Part shown: positions 1-11,699 of the stretch, in pieces
How the letters are laid out: each line of letters begins with the position of its first letter
Position numbering within the stretch: position 1 is the first letter of the stretch
From: Patagioenas fasciata
Taxonomy: Eukaryota > Chordata > Aves > Columbiformes > Columbidae
Length of the DNA stretch: 64,000 bases
Direction: 5' to 3'
Assembly: GCF_037038585.1 (NCBI RefSeq)
Contig: NC_092560.1
Coordinates: 83,366,049-83,430,048 of the forward strand
The notes under the pieces: model-generated
The model's database searches: none
Seen by the model: the letters and a program-made list of their open reading frames with translations, nothing else
What the model was told of the DNA's origin: nothing
Made by a program: the position numbers and the translations under genes

Positions 1-538
1 AGCCCCAGCTCCCTCAGCCTTTCCTCACCCGGGAGATGCTCCACTCCCTTCAGCATCTTGGTGGCTGCGCTGGACTCTCTCCAGCAGTTCCCTGTCCTTC
101 TGGAGCTGAGGGGCCACAACTGGACACAAGATTCCAGGGGTGGTCTCCCCAGGGCAGAGCAGAGGGGCAGGAGAACCTCTCTGACCTACTGACCACCCCC
201 TTCTAACCCACCCCAGGTACCATTGGCCTTCCTGGCCACAAGGGCCCAGTGCTGGCTCATGCTCACCCTGCTGGCCCCAGGACCCCCAGGTCCTTTTCCC
301 CTACGCTTCTCTCTACTAGGTCATTCCCCAACTTACACTGGAACCTGGGGTTGTTCCTGCCCACATTCAAGACTCTACACTTGCCCTTGTTCTATTCCAT
401 TCCATTTTCCCCGCCCAACTCTCCAGCCTGTCCAGGTCTCTGATGGCAGCACAGCTTCCAGTGTCAGCCACTCCTCCCAGCTTGGTGTCACCAGCAAACT
501 TGCTGACAGTCACTCGATTCCCTTGTCCAAGTAATGAT
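1..538 (-). mobile_element. CR1 LINE fragment, 5' truncated
   Basis: Read on the reverse strand this is the ORF2 tail/3' region of a CR1 element. Its reverse complement runs collinear with the copy at 10150-10882: the tract with 'gagctggggct', 'ctggagagagtccagcgcagccac' and 'gtccagttgtggcccctcag'. The element runs off the left edge, so its 3' tail is outside the window. The small frames here are CR1 remnants. Confidence 0.85.
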
Positions 539-1487
539 ATCTCCATCTGTGGTGGAGATAACGTTGCCTCCCTGACAGAAAGGGCCTTTGCTGCTCTGAG
601 CTGTCCTCCCACAACTCCCATATTTTTTGAGAAAATACATAATCCCATTATTATAGTCAATAATATGTTCCCACTGTGGTTTATCAAGACCTCTGATCTT
701 ACGGGAGCCAGGCAGCAGAAAGCAATGACATGCACAGACCACAATTTAATGCTGAAGATGGGAAATAGAAACCTCTTTACATATACATCAGAAGTATTTT
801 AGCTGCTTGGCATCATCTGATACATGATCTGATCTCCAGACTCACAGCACTGTGAAGGATGTTGGTACTCCCAGCACCTGAGATCGGGCTGGTTGACAAA
901 TCCTTTGCGAAGAGAGCATTTAATTAATATGAATTCAAATCTATTTTGAAAATCTGTTTTTCCAGATAGAATTATTTTGATTTGTGAGTTTTCTCCCTTG
1001 CAGGGTGGCCACAGCCAGGGATGCCACAAGGTTTGACTCTTCCCTTTGCATCCGAGCGCACCTGAATCATTTATCCAGCATTTACGAGGCGATGCCTGTG
1101 CGTGGATATTTCCCCAGGTGAGCTCAAGGCCAGCAGGGACATTCTCCTCTGATGCCCTAAGCACCGCACCCAGTAATCCCCATGCAATGTCACTGGTTTA
1201 TTTAAGCCCTAGCACACTCTTTTAGAAGCCTTTATTAAATACATACCAAAAAAAAAAAAAACCCAAACCCAAACCATTTTGATTAAAGACTCCACGTGAT
1301 GACGAATCCAACCACAGATCCGGGTCCCACACCCTTAATTACCTTTGCTGTCAAATGCTTGCAAGTAAATTTGTCCGTCTTTCATGCCCTGCCATGAATC
1401 CCTGTATTTCTTGTATTGTAATTTCTCATCCATTATAGTCACTGTGTCCTGGAGAGAAAGGACAGGAGATCTTAAAAGACGTGTAGA
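539..1487. other. Upstream flank, no gene seen
   Basis: I see no coding exon, repeat family or RNA gene here. The only notable item is a run of 14 A at 1248-1261 followed by CCCAAACCCAAACC. Such A-rich tracts recur in the window (15.2, 23.5 and 46.96 kb) and look like simple low-complexity DNA. Confidence 0.6.
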
Positions 1488-1592
1488 TGAGGTTCTTAGG
1501 GATGTGGGTTAGTGACAGAGTTGGGTTAACGGTTGGATTGCATGACCTTGAGGGTCTCTTCCAACCAAAATGGTTCTATGATTCTGTGATTT
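1488..1592 (+). mobile_element. CR1 3' tail fragment
   Basis: Typical CR1 terminal sequence: 'gaggttcttagggatgtggg', 'gttgggttaacggttgga', 'cttgagggtctcttccaacc', and the end 'ttctatgattctgtgat'. Only the last 105 bp are present. Confidence 0.85.
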
Positions 1593-3752
1593 ATTCAGGG
1601 CTGTCTTTGTAGCAAAGTTCAGTCCTTTCAGAAGTCAAATCCCTCCTATGAGAACACCTTGTTTGGGAGGGGTAACCACGTTGGTTCTTTTTTCTTCTTT
1701 AAAACCAGAGAAAATAGTTTCCCATCATCTTGTTCTCCCATGATTTGTAGCATGACTCTGGCAAGACCTGACTCCTTCTCCAACATCTTGCTAGAATCCA
1801 GAAATGGATCAGATACAACATTAAGAAAGGATTTTATCTGCTACGATTGCTACGTGTTCCGTCAGTGCTCAGAACTTGGGCAAGAAAAAGGTTGTAGATC
1901 TTTTCCAACTGGATTGTTCTCTTCTAGATCCCAAAATCTCATGGTTTTCCAGAAGGTGCTGAGGATTTTGAGTTTCTCGGGTTTACAGTGTTCTCCAAAT
2001 GGTTGGAAGTGCCTCTCAAACTTCATCAATAAGGTGCTAACCAAGGTTTGAGTCTATTGTACCAACAATTGTCGGCACTTCGGCCCCTGTGAATGAAGCC
2101 CAGCTGGGGAACATGAGTTTATTATGCAGAAATTAAACATTATCTGCTTAGAAGTTATATTATCTGGAGTCCAAAAGCAGCTTTTTCACGGTTACTTTCC
2201 TTTCAAGAAAGCAGTTTCTCTCTGAGGCGTGCACTTAATTGTGTTGCTAGCCCTTTTTAATTAGGATAATTTAGAAATTAAGCTGAATTAAACGTTTTCT
2301 TTTGGCGGTGGAAGAAGAGGGCGCACTGGAATAACTGCTGAGCCTGTTCATCCCTGGTCTGGCTCCAAAGACCTGCTAATATTTATTAATTGGAGCGAAA
2401 CTAAGGAGAGATGAACTCAGCATCTTCCCAGATTCTACCATCACTTCTGAAACGAAGGGCATTTCCTCACTCACCGTAGGGAGGAAACACAAGAAATGTC
2501 TCCTTGTGTCCCATCCTTGGGGAAAAACGTTGTGTCCAGGTACCCATGAAAGCCAAGGTGCTGAGGGACCACCCTTGCCCGGGTGTCCCCAGCTCGGTTA
2601 CAGACCCACCGTGCTGTAGTGACACATTAGAAAAGCAAATTTATTTTACAGCCCAAGCTCTGAAAAATCTCACTTCTGCTTTATAGCATTTGGGTGGATT
2701 TTCAGCAGAAAGCATGGGAATTTGGGAGCCTGTACGAACCCGGGGTGCGGCATTCGGTATTCCCACCCATGAACACGTCTCCCCACAAGGGATGCCCTCA
2801 ATGTTGATCTTCAGCTCTCTTATGGCCGTGGACCTTCAGCTGTCTTTTTCTTACAAGAAACCTGGAATTTGGGCAACTTGGAGGTGCTGGTGATGGATGG
2901 AGAGGGGAGGAGGGATGAGTGCATTCTTGGACATGAATTTCAAGGATGAGAAAGCCTTGGGGTTGACGGATTTGGTGTCGGGCACATGTAGCTCATCCAT
3001 TCACCTTGGCTGATGGGGAGAGAGATGAAGAAGGAGCAGCAGGAGGTGAAGGTTCCTGGTGACCCTCATGTTCCTTGGAAGTCCCAGTGTTCTGGAAACC
3101 ATTCTCCAGGCACAGAGCTCCTTCCATCTCCAGCCAGCACGATGGAATAGTTCGAAGAAATTCAGGTAAAACAACTTGATTTAGCTAAAGCATGATATGT
3201 TAATGAATTCCTGAGGCTCCGGAGCAAAACCTACCCACCACCCTGGAGAACGAAGAAGCCCCAGGTGCTTTTTGGGGTTTTTTTGTGGCAGTTATAAATG
3301 CCTCGGTTTCCCTTCTGGGTGTTAGTCACGGCGCGGGGTCAAATGAGGCTTTTGGAGGAAGAAACAGGCAAAAAAAGGAAAGAAAAGTGTTGGTTGGACC
3401 CAGGTTGGTCTTCTTCTGTCATTTCAGACTTCACATGCTGTGGATTTTGTGGCAATTAAATAGAACTTTTGGTCTCAAACAGCCAAGTCTTTGACCAGTG
3501 CCTGTCCCAGAGGGGCTGATGTACCCAAAGCATCGGGAACGGCACGGAGATCCTTGTGGAAAGCATGGCTTGTTCCTGGCCGTGTGGGATTCAGCAAGGA
3601 CTAAACCAGGGTTCCTGATGCATTTATTGCAAAGAAATCAGTGGTAGACAAAAGATACAACAAAAAGAGTAACTTGTGTGGGTCAGTAGGTACTTCCTGT
3701 TGTAGCTACAGATTCCCATCCCACATCTTTATGCTGTCCTGTGTGTATATAC
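1593..3752. other. Upstream flank, no gene seen; TAAT-rich patch
   Basis: No convincing exon or repeat family. A patch at about 2233-2395 is dense in TTAATT, AATTA and TTAAT cores, resembling homeodomain-type sites in conserved non-coding DNA. This is a reading by eye only. Confidence 0.4.
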
Positions 3753-4473
3753 AGAATCACAGAATCGTTTTGGTTGGGAGAGACCTTCAAGATCATTGAG
3801 TCCAACTATTTAACCTACATTGGCACTGCCCCATGTCCCTGAGAACCTCATCTGTGTGTATTTCCAACCCCTCCAGGGATGGTGACTCCAGCACTGCCCT
3901 GGGCAGCCTGTTCCAATGCCCCACAGCCCTTTGGGGAAGAAATTGTTCCCCACATCCAACCTCAACCTCCCCTGGCGCAACTTGAGGCCGTTTCTTTGTG
4001 TCCCTGTCTCCCCTCAGCTCCTGTTCTCCAGCTGAACCCCCCAGGTCCCTCAGCCGCTCCCATCACACTTGTGCTCCAGCCCCTTCCCCAGCTCCGTTCC
4101 CTTCTCTCAACTCGCTCCAGCACCTCAAGGCCTTTCTTGGCATGAGGGGCCCAAAACCGCCCCCAGGATTGGCGGTTTGGCCTCCCCAGGTCCCAGCACA
4201 GGTTCGGTCGCTGCCCTGGGCCTGCTGGCCACACCAGTGCTGGTCCCAGCCAGGATGCTGATGGCCTCTTGGCCACCTGGGCACACTCTGGCTCATGTTC
4301 AGCTGCTGTCACCAACACCTTTTCCAGCCACTCTTCCCTGACCCTGGAGCTTTCATGGGATTGTTGTGATCCAAGTGCAGGACCCAGCACTTGGCCTTGT
4401 TGAACCGCAGACAGTCGGCCTCAGCCCATCGATCCAGCTGGTCCGGATCCCTCTGTAGAACCTGCCCACCCTA
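3753..4473 (-). mobile_element. CR1 LINE 3' region, about 720 bp
   Basis: It starts with the reversed CR1 tail (agaatcacagaatcgttttgg), followed by 'gccctgggcagcctgttcca' and continuing through 'gttgaaccgcagacagtcgg' to about 4473. Its sequence is the reverse complement of the copies at 26897, 43856 and 47304. It is well preserved, so probably a fairly young insertion. All frames here are CR1-derived. Confidence 0.9.
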
Positions 4474-6140
4474 TGAGGATATCTGCAGTGTGCACCTATT
4501 TCTCTCCCAACGCGGTTAATGTAAATCTGCCCCGCCGGTTCCAGAAGGGCAGAGTGCGATAAAATCCCTGCCGCACGCCCGGCGTGTTTGTGGTTTGATA
4601 CGGTTATCTCTTCTTTTCGCCTATCTAAAGCGTGAGCGTGTCAAGCCCTTTTCTTCTAAAAGCTTTTGCCATGTATGGGGAATAAAAATGTTGCCCTTTC
4701 CTCCCCAGTCACCTTACTGGGAAGGCAGAGGGGTCTGAACTGGGGTACTGGGCCGTGGCAGCTGCTGGGAAAGGGATGGGGGGTACTTTGGCCAAGCGTG
4801 TTTTTACCAATAAAGCAAAGCCCACGTGACGATAAGCTTGTTTATTTTATTAGCAGACCAAGGATAAACCCTGGGATCTCGTCATCGCTCAGCCTGCGCT
4901 GCTGGTGTGTGTAAACCACAAGACGCCTTGTCCATAGAAGAGTTTTATTATGTGGTTAAGGACTATCATTTTGTAGCATGGAGATGCCCAGTGGGAAAAA
5001 GAAGATGAAAGCCTGGGGTGCTCTGAGACATCACATCGCCTTGGTGGAGGAAGCTCTGTAAGTCCTTCCCCTCCTAGGAACGGAGTCTGAGAGACCCTGA
5101 TGGTTCCTCTGTTGAAAATAATATAGAAATTAAACGTTTCTGCCAAAAACATACCTAATTTTCAAGCTCACCCATGCTTGATGGATGCTGGAGCGGTGTT
5201 TACTGCCAAGTCTCCTTTCTGTTTGTGGTGGCTCTGCTGGATTTTAGGGGAAAGGGAGGATCTCCACACTGAGCGGGTGAGACAGGGCCAGGAAAGGCCC
5301 CATGAGAAGATGAGTGGGAGACAACAGAGGCTCAGGAAGGTGACTGCAGAGGATGTGGGCTCCCAGGAGCAGGAGAAGCAAGAAGCTGGGCTGCTGATGT
5401 GGTGAAAGCCTCCTTGGTGGGCTCCACGCTCTTCCCCACAGTAACCCAGGGTTGGGCAAGAAAGCTGCCACCACTGAGGAGATGAGGCACAGGACTGTAA
5501 CACCCTGAGACACTTCTCATTTTCCCAAAGAGGAAGATTTTCTTCTAGGACTTCGTCCTGAGGACAAAAGACGTCTGTTCAAAGCGTCCTTCTCGGTCCT
5601 TGCTAACCCCAGTCTGCTGGCAGCTCTATGAACACGGGTGGTGATTTACACCTGGTAGAACCTGACTCACGAAGTACTTCACCAACAGGGTGAGTAGAGC
5701 TGTGCCCATTTCAGGGGAGGGAAACAGAAGCTGAGAACAGAAGGCTTTCGTCTATCATCACCACTGGCAGAGCCAAGGTCATCCAAACCGAACCCCACTG
5801 AGTCATGGGTGCTCTCCACCCGTGTCTAGCCAACGGTTGGGCTACCAGCCCCATGGCCATACCTGCTCTGGTTCTTATAGAGCAGCCATCACAGCTCGGT
5901 GTGGTGCCTGGACTGCTCACTTCAGCCTTCTTTCTAATGAAAACTGTTCCCAGGACTAGAGTGCTAGCTCTCCAGCTTGCCTAAAGCATGGTTTTCCTCC
6001 AAAACCTCTTAATTTAGTCTCCTTCTTGGTACTACCTCTTCCCAGGTACACTTTTGGGGCTGCAGTTTCCTTAAAAGTCAACAGTTTCAATAAATTACCT
6101 GTATGGAATGTAATGCCAAGTGACAAAACAGCCAAGTTGC
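4474..6140. other. Upstream flank, no gene seen
   Basis: Mostly unique sequence. No spliced coding exon, RNA gene or repeat family was recognised. Confidence 0.5.
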
Positions 6141-6485
6141 AGAATCACAGAATGGTTTGTGTTGAAGGGATCTTCCCAGCTCCCCCAGTGCCCCCCCTGC
6201 CATGACAGGGACATCTTCACCAGCTCAGGTTGCTCAGAGCCCCGTCCAGCCTGGCCTGGGATGTCTCCAGGGATGGTTCAGCCACCACCTCTCTGCCCAA
6301 CCTGGGCCAGGCTCTCACCACCCTCAGGGCCAACAATTCCTTCCTCATATCCAGCCTGAATCTCCCTCCTTTAGTTTTAAACCATCACCCCTTGTCCTAT
6401 CACAACAGGCCCTGCTCAAAAATCTGTCCCCATCTTTTTTTCAAGCCCCCTTTATCTATTGAAAGGCCACAATAAGGTCTTCCCA
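6141..6485 (-). mobile_element. CR1 3' region, subfamily with 'cccagctcccccagtgcc' end
   Basis: Reversed CR1 tail (agaatcacagaatggtttg), then 'tcttcaccagctcaggttgc', 'ccgtccagcctggcctggga' and 'cttgtcctatcacaacaggc'. It is the same subfamily as the copies at 28700, 39898 and 52803. Confidence 0.9.
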
Positions 6486-9400
6486 GAGAGTCCAACTGGA
6501 AGACTCAAACTTGCTGTTGTCTTCCATCCAGCTCCTTGGCTGGAGTGGATTGTCTGGACCCCTCACCTTAATGACAGTGAAATTGTCCTGCTTTTTACTT
6601 CTTCTCCCAACCCAATGATTAGCGATTCCATCCTGCTCCACCCCTCTAAACGGCATCGCAATCTGCTGATGCAATTAATATCCACAATAAGGGATTATGG
6701 AGAAAAAAAAACCAACCAAACAAACAGAGATATTTCTGGGTTACTGGGATATTTCTTGGTCAGCCGTGCCTTTGCAAATCATGCTTGTCAATCGTTCATT
6801 TGAATTTGTTCTCCAGCAAACCCAGAGTTATCAACGTCCTTGTCAGAGATGATTTCTGTCACCCTGAGGAGGCATCTGACAAGATCTGCTTTGCCTGGTG
6901 TGGAAGGACACCCTTCATCACCCATCCCAAGCTCTTGCGACGCCCCTGCCAGCTCCTGTCTCAGCATCCTCAGCAGCTTGGCCTTTTCCTCGGGGCTGGA
7001 ATAGCGGCAATCCTTCAAACCGGTAATTTGTTCTTACCTGGGTAATCATACTTTGCGTTTCTAAGGCCTCTTTAATCCAAAGATGTAGCCGTGAATTAAA
7101 TTAGGGGAAGAAAGTAATGAATTATGTCCAGGTAGCCTCATTATTCAGCTGATTTATGTGAAATACTGGAAATTAGGGATCTTATTTTAAGCAACACGGC
7201 AGGTCAAGATAAAAATCCAAATGTTCTGACTCTCATCTTCTTATCTGCAGTATGGAAAGCTGCACTAGAGCTGGATTTCAACCTATCTTCAGCAAAGCCA
7301 TCTTCATCAGCCTGGCTCTCCAGGACCCATCCTGTTTCAGAGCCCCATCAAATACCAGTGAATTTAGTCTTGACTTGAAAATAGCCTTGGCACCGCTGGA
7401 TACAAATGCCCTTCTAAAAATAACCGAGAACTGGGGGAAGGAGCCTGTCCCAGTGCTTGACATTTCAAAACCAGCTTCTCCTCTTGCCACAGCAAAGCGT
7501 TGCTTCACCCGTGGGCGCCCTGCTCTGAAATTTCATTTATATGTGTGTCTAGGAGAGAGTTTTGGCAGCTTTGTGCCGTCTCTGTTGCTGTGAACATCCT
7601 GGCTGGCCACACGCACATCCCACCACCTCGGTTGCTCTCTGGTTTTGCAGCCAGGGTGTCTCATCCCGTAAGATTTGGGTGGAGGAGGAACCTCTGGAGC
7701 CCCATGTCCAATGTCAGCCCCTCCAGGCACGGACAGACGTCTCCCCTCTGGGGAAAGAAGGAAGAGCCACTCGTTCTGGCCCTGTCGGGATGGACCTTGT
7801 TTGTCTCCAGTACTTGCTTCCACAGTAGGTCTATTGTTTAGATTTTAAAGGAGGTCTGTTCGATTTCAACTCAACTGCAGCCCGGTCAGAATAACAATCT
7901 CTCCAAATTCGGCAGGAAAATTGTTGACCCAACTATTTCAAGGGTTTGTCTCCCTGCAGGAATCTCTGCTGGGACATCTAAGCACTTGATGGTATTTTGA
8001 TGGCCACTTCTTCGAAACCTACTAAGGGCATCACTGTGTCTTCATCCCAGGAGACATCCTCACCGTTCCACCTATGCCAGAAGTGTTTGAGGAAGAAGAA
8101 AGAAATAGTTTTCTTCTTCACTTTTTTTTCAATACTGATCTGTATGTATAACTGAGATTTCCACACAGGGGATGTATAATTTGAGCAGAACGCAGTATGT
8201 TGAATTTTGCCTTCAAGCTACACTCTATGCAGCCAAGATTCGCTCCGAGCTAGCAAGGGAGCACCGAGCTGCTGGCACTTTGTAAATAATCTGTATTTCC
8301 CCTTCGGAGCAGCAGGTTCCCATCATCACTGAGGCTTTTTAAAGGATATAGTCAGGGCGAGGGCAGAGTTTAGCACGGCACCTTTTTGGTTGCAGTTTGT
8401 GCTCTCGAATATCTTTGCACGCCCTGGCTGCTCTTTCTCTCTATCACGATTTTCCTGGGACAAAAATCTCGAGGCTGGAGCATTTATCACCGGCAGAGAT
8501 TTACCAGCTCTCACTGAATTAGGTGAGACCCTGGGAACCTGCCTCAATTCCCCCTGCTAAGGCGAAGGAGGAACACCCCCTGGTGCCTCACCACCCCCCC
8601 GAATCCACGCTTTTAATAAAGACACAATTTAATTTCCCAAGCGCTGAGTCATCTCCTGTTATTACCTGGCGTGTGGTACCCAGAACAGCAGCCACAGCAT
8701 CTTTAAAAAAGGATGTTTCCATCCCCTCCTCCACACCTGGCTTTTCACAACTTTATTTTGATTTTTCTTTAAAGTGGAAACCCTCTTTTTTCCTAGTTTC
8801 CTTCCTTTCTAAGCTACGATGGGCTTAAGCTGGGTCAGAAGTGCCTGGATCTGCTCAGGGCAGGAGTAGGATGCTCAGAGAGGTCCCACCATGAGGGGTC
8901 AAGACGTGATGTGACCCCTCAGGATTGGGACTTTACACATTGACACCATTAATATCACTTCTAGAGGCCAGTGTTATCCAAACAAGGGTGACTTGCTGTC
9001 AATTAGTAGCTGAGATTAACTGTTATCAGATGGTTTCTTTGTATCACATATATAATACATATTACATCATATATATGATATCAATCCTGATCATGCTAAA
9101 ATTAAAAAAAATGCACATTAACACAAGAAGAGATAATTATATATGTATATAAAAAACATATTATATATATATATAAAATATATTATTTTGCCCTCAACCC
9201 TGCTTTCCTACACCAGGAGCATCCCAGGGAAATCCTGGTCCTGGGGGGATGCAGGAGATGAGCTGGCAGCCGGAACGATGCTATGGAGGCTCAGCTTAAT
9301 AATTAAACTGTAGTATGGCCATCGATACAAATATAAAAATCCAGGCGGTTCCCCTTGCTTAAAATACAACAAACTAATTCAAAAAAAAAAAAATATCTCG

Positions 9401-10149
9401 AGCTAAATTAACAATGTGCTCTCCCAATTATAGCCACCCTCCAGTGAATACGAGGTTGTCACGGCAACCTGCCCAGCAAACGACACGGCCAAAAATAAAG
9501 CACAGCAGGGAGAGAGATCTTTTGAATCCGCTTTTGCCGTCAACATGGGATGAAGGTTTATCCAGAGGCCGGTTCTCCTGGTTAATTTACGGCCGTGGTT
9601 CTGCCGTAGGCGTCAATTAACACGATTCATTTGTCTGGGTGGATGCTCTGGTAGAACCAGAGGGAGAGCAACAAAGAATCCGTGGCTGGTAATAAAGTTA
9701 CCTCTCGAATACAACCCAAGCAAAGAGAGCAGGAATTATTTGGGTGGGTTGGTGTTTTTGGAAGCCTGATGGGGTCAGGAGAATGTGGATTAAGTTGCTC
9801 GTAGGAACATTTCCAGTGGCTTTGAGCAGATTTGAAGGGGCTAAATGGACCCAGCTGTCTAAGAGGTTGTTTAAAAGGTGTTTAATTGCTATATTTTAAA
9901 TTTTTGGACTCAGAGATTGGTGTATTGAGGTGGAAATATTGACTTATATGGAAACACTTGCAGTTTTCTTCTTTTAAGCTCGGCTTAAAACCCACCTTCA
10001 TAAAGCCCGGATGAACGTGGCTTGATCGTGGAGGAGGAGGGATGGGAGAGGACACGGTTTGGGGCTGAACCCTGAGGGACGCAGCCTGCCTGGCTGGTAG
10101 GGGTGGAAAAATGAGAATTAGCAGCATTCAACCTGGAGGGAAAAAACAC
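6486..10149. other. Upstream flank, no gene seen; AT-rich stretches
   Basis: No exon or repeat family recognised. 9041-9186 is TA-rich low-complexity DNA with runs of TATATA. About 9290-9640 is unique and rich in TTAATT/AATTAA cores. Under conserved human synteny the next gene upstream of CTIF would be ZBTB7C, but nothing of it is visible here. Confidence 0.45.
9041..9186. repeat. AT-rich low-complexity / (TA)n region
   Basis: Repeated TATATA blocks (for example around 9069-9076 and 9163-9174) are interspersed with A runs. Confidence 0.8.
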
Positions 10150-10882
10150 CTGGGCAGGAACAACCCCAGGTTCCAGTATAATTTGAGGAACAAGTTTTGT
10201 TGGAGAGCAGCGTAGGGGAAAGGGAGCTGGGGGTCCTGGGGCCAGCAGGGTGAGCATGAGCCAGCACTGGGCCCTTGTGGCCAGGAAGCCAATGGTACCT
10301 GGGGTGGGTTAGAAGGGGGTGGTCAGTAGGTCAGAGAGGTTCTCCTGCCCCTCTGCTCTGCCCTGGGGAGACCACACCTGGAATCTTGTGTCCAGTTGTG
10401 GCCCCTCAGCTCCAGAAGGACAGGGAACTGCTGGAGAGAGTCCAGCGCAGCCACCAAGATGCTGAAGGGAGTGGAGCATCTCCCGTGTGAGGAAAGGCTG
10501 AGGGAGCTGGGGCTCTGGAGCTGGACAAGAGGACACTGAGGGGTGACTCATTCATGTTTACAGATATATGAAAGGTGAGTGTCAGGAGGATGGAGCCAGG
10601 CTCTTCTGGGTGACAACCAGTGACAGGACAAGGGGCAATGGGTGCAAACTGGAACACAGGAGGTTCCACTTAGATATGAGAGGAAACTTCTTCCTGGTGA
10701 GGGTGTCAGAGCCTGGCCCAGGCTGCCCAGGGAGGTTGTGGAGTCTCCTTCTCTGCAGACATTCAAACCCGCCTGGACCCCTTCCTGTGGAACCTCAGCT
10801 GGGTGTTCCTGCTCCATGGGGGGTTGCACTGGATGAGCTTTCCAGGTCCCTTCAACCCCTGACATTCTGGGATTCTGTGATA
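10150..10882 (+). mobile_element. CR1 LINE 3' region, about 730 bp, next to the CTIF promoter
   Basis: It runs from 'gaacaaccccaggttccagt' through 'ctggagagagtccagcgcag', 'gtttacagatatatgaaagg' and 'ggctgcccagggaggttgtg' to the tail 'cattctgggattctgtgat'. It is intact at the 3' end and 5' truncated, as usual for CR1. It ends about 70 bp from the CpG island and is the same subfamily as the copies at 1-538 (opposite strand) and 16541-16876. Confidence 0.9.
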
Positions 10883-11031
10883 AAAATACACCGCCACACA
10901 AGCTGTTTTGAAATCCGGGCGGTTTAACAGGTGGTGTCACCGGAGTGGGAGGGGGGGTGTAGGGGGCTGTCCCCGAGTTTTGGGCGCTCTGTTGAGCTGC
11001 CCCCGGCCAGGCCGGGCGGCGGGGCGCAGGA

Positions 11032-11047
11032 ACTACATCTCCCGGCA
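11032..11047 (+). promoter_or_regulatory. ZNF143/Staf-type promoter motif
   Basis: The string ACTACATCTCCCGGCA fits the ACTACANNTCCCRGCA form of the ZNF143 (SBF/Staf) motif, which is common just upstream of starts in CpG-island promoters. Its place in the CG-rich core, about 230 bp before the exon 1 donor, suggests that transcription starts shortly downstream. The motif match is seen directly; use by the factor is inferred. Confidence 0.6.
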
Positions 11048-11059
11048 GGGCCGGCGGCG

Positions 11060-11264
11060 GAGGAGGCAGCGGCGGGGGCCGGCCCGGGCGGGGCAGCGGT
11101 GCCGCGTCACTCTCCGGCCGCCCCGGCGCGTCCCTCCGCCGGGTGTCTCCTCACGGGCGGGCAGCGCCCCGGGTGCCCCCCTCGTCCCCGTGTTCCCTCC
11201 CCGCCTCACCCGGAGCCCATGAGCCTCCCCGAGGGGCTGTGACAGCGCTCGGCACCGCCGCACG
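11060..11264 (+). other. CTIF: CTIF non-coding exon 1 (5' end approximate)
   Basis: A strong splice donor, cacg|gtaagg, sits at 11264/11265 inside the CpG island. Joined to the acceptor at 37208, the exon adds only 5' leader. In the frame of the CTIF start codon there is a TGA at 11220-11222 and no ATG between it and 37241. This supports 37241 as the true start. A short upstream reading frame (ATG 11219, stop 11240-11242, seven residues) lies near the end of the exon. The left border is a guess. An additional non-coding exon in the 26-kb intron cannot be excluded. Confidence 0.65.
11219..11242 (+). other. Seven-codon upstream ORF in the CTIF leader
   Basis: The frame ATG AGC CTC CCC GAG GGG CTG TGA encodes MSLPEGL. 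It lies 22 bases before the exon 1 donor and overlaps the in-frame TGA at 11220. If transcription starts upstream of 11219, ribosomes would meet this AUG before the CTIF AUG. Its base at -3 is C and at +4 is A, so the context is weak and leaky scanning is likely. The sequence is certain; any effect on translation is inferred. Confidence 0.45.
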
Positions 11265-11699
11265 GTAAGGCCGGGGAGGGGGGGTGGCGATGACACAGCA
11301 GCCGGTGCGGCGGCGGGCGGAGGGGGGGGGGAGGCGCGTCCCGGCTTTTGTTTCCCTCAGAATTAATTAAAAAAACCAAAACACCCCACGCGTGGGTGCG
11401 CGCCGGGCTGCAGAGAGCGGGGCTGACAGGGCCGCCGTGGCGGTTTGGGCTTTAATGTGATTTTTTTGGGGAGGGGGTTGGTTTGGCGTTGCGGGAGCGG
11501 CCTCGTCCCGCGGGGTTTTCCCGCCCTGGCCGGGGAGCGCCCACCCCGGGGTGTCCTTCGGTGGCGGGGACAGGCGGGTCTAGGGGTGGACTTGGGTCCG
11601 GCTCTCGGCCTCTGGAAGGTTCCCGGCCGCCCTGAAGGGCAGCACCGGCCTCTCCCTCCGTCTCCTCCAGCGTCACCCCCCAGGCGAAAATGACATGGA

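Noticed and set aside
1261..1275. Telomere-like CCCAAA repeats
   Set aside because: Only two or three units, and the sequence is not the vertebrate CCCTAA repeat.
3879..4390. Overlapping frames of 77-142 codons on both strands
   Set aside because: They fall entirely within a CR1 copy and recur in the other copies at 26.9, 43.9 and 47.4 kb.
8820..8930. Possible CR1-like or other repeat fragment
   Set aside because: Short shared phrases only ('gctcagggcaggagtaggat'); no ordered match.
1..10900. Neighbouring gene (ZBTB7C expected from human synteny)
   Set aside because: No exon or zinc-finger coding sequence was found in the upstream flank.
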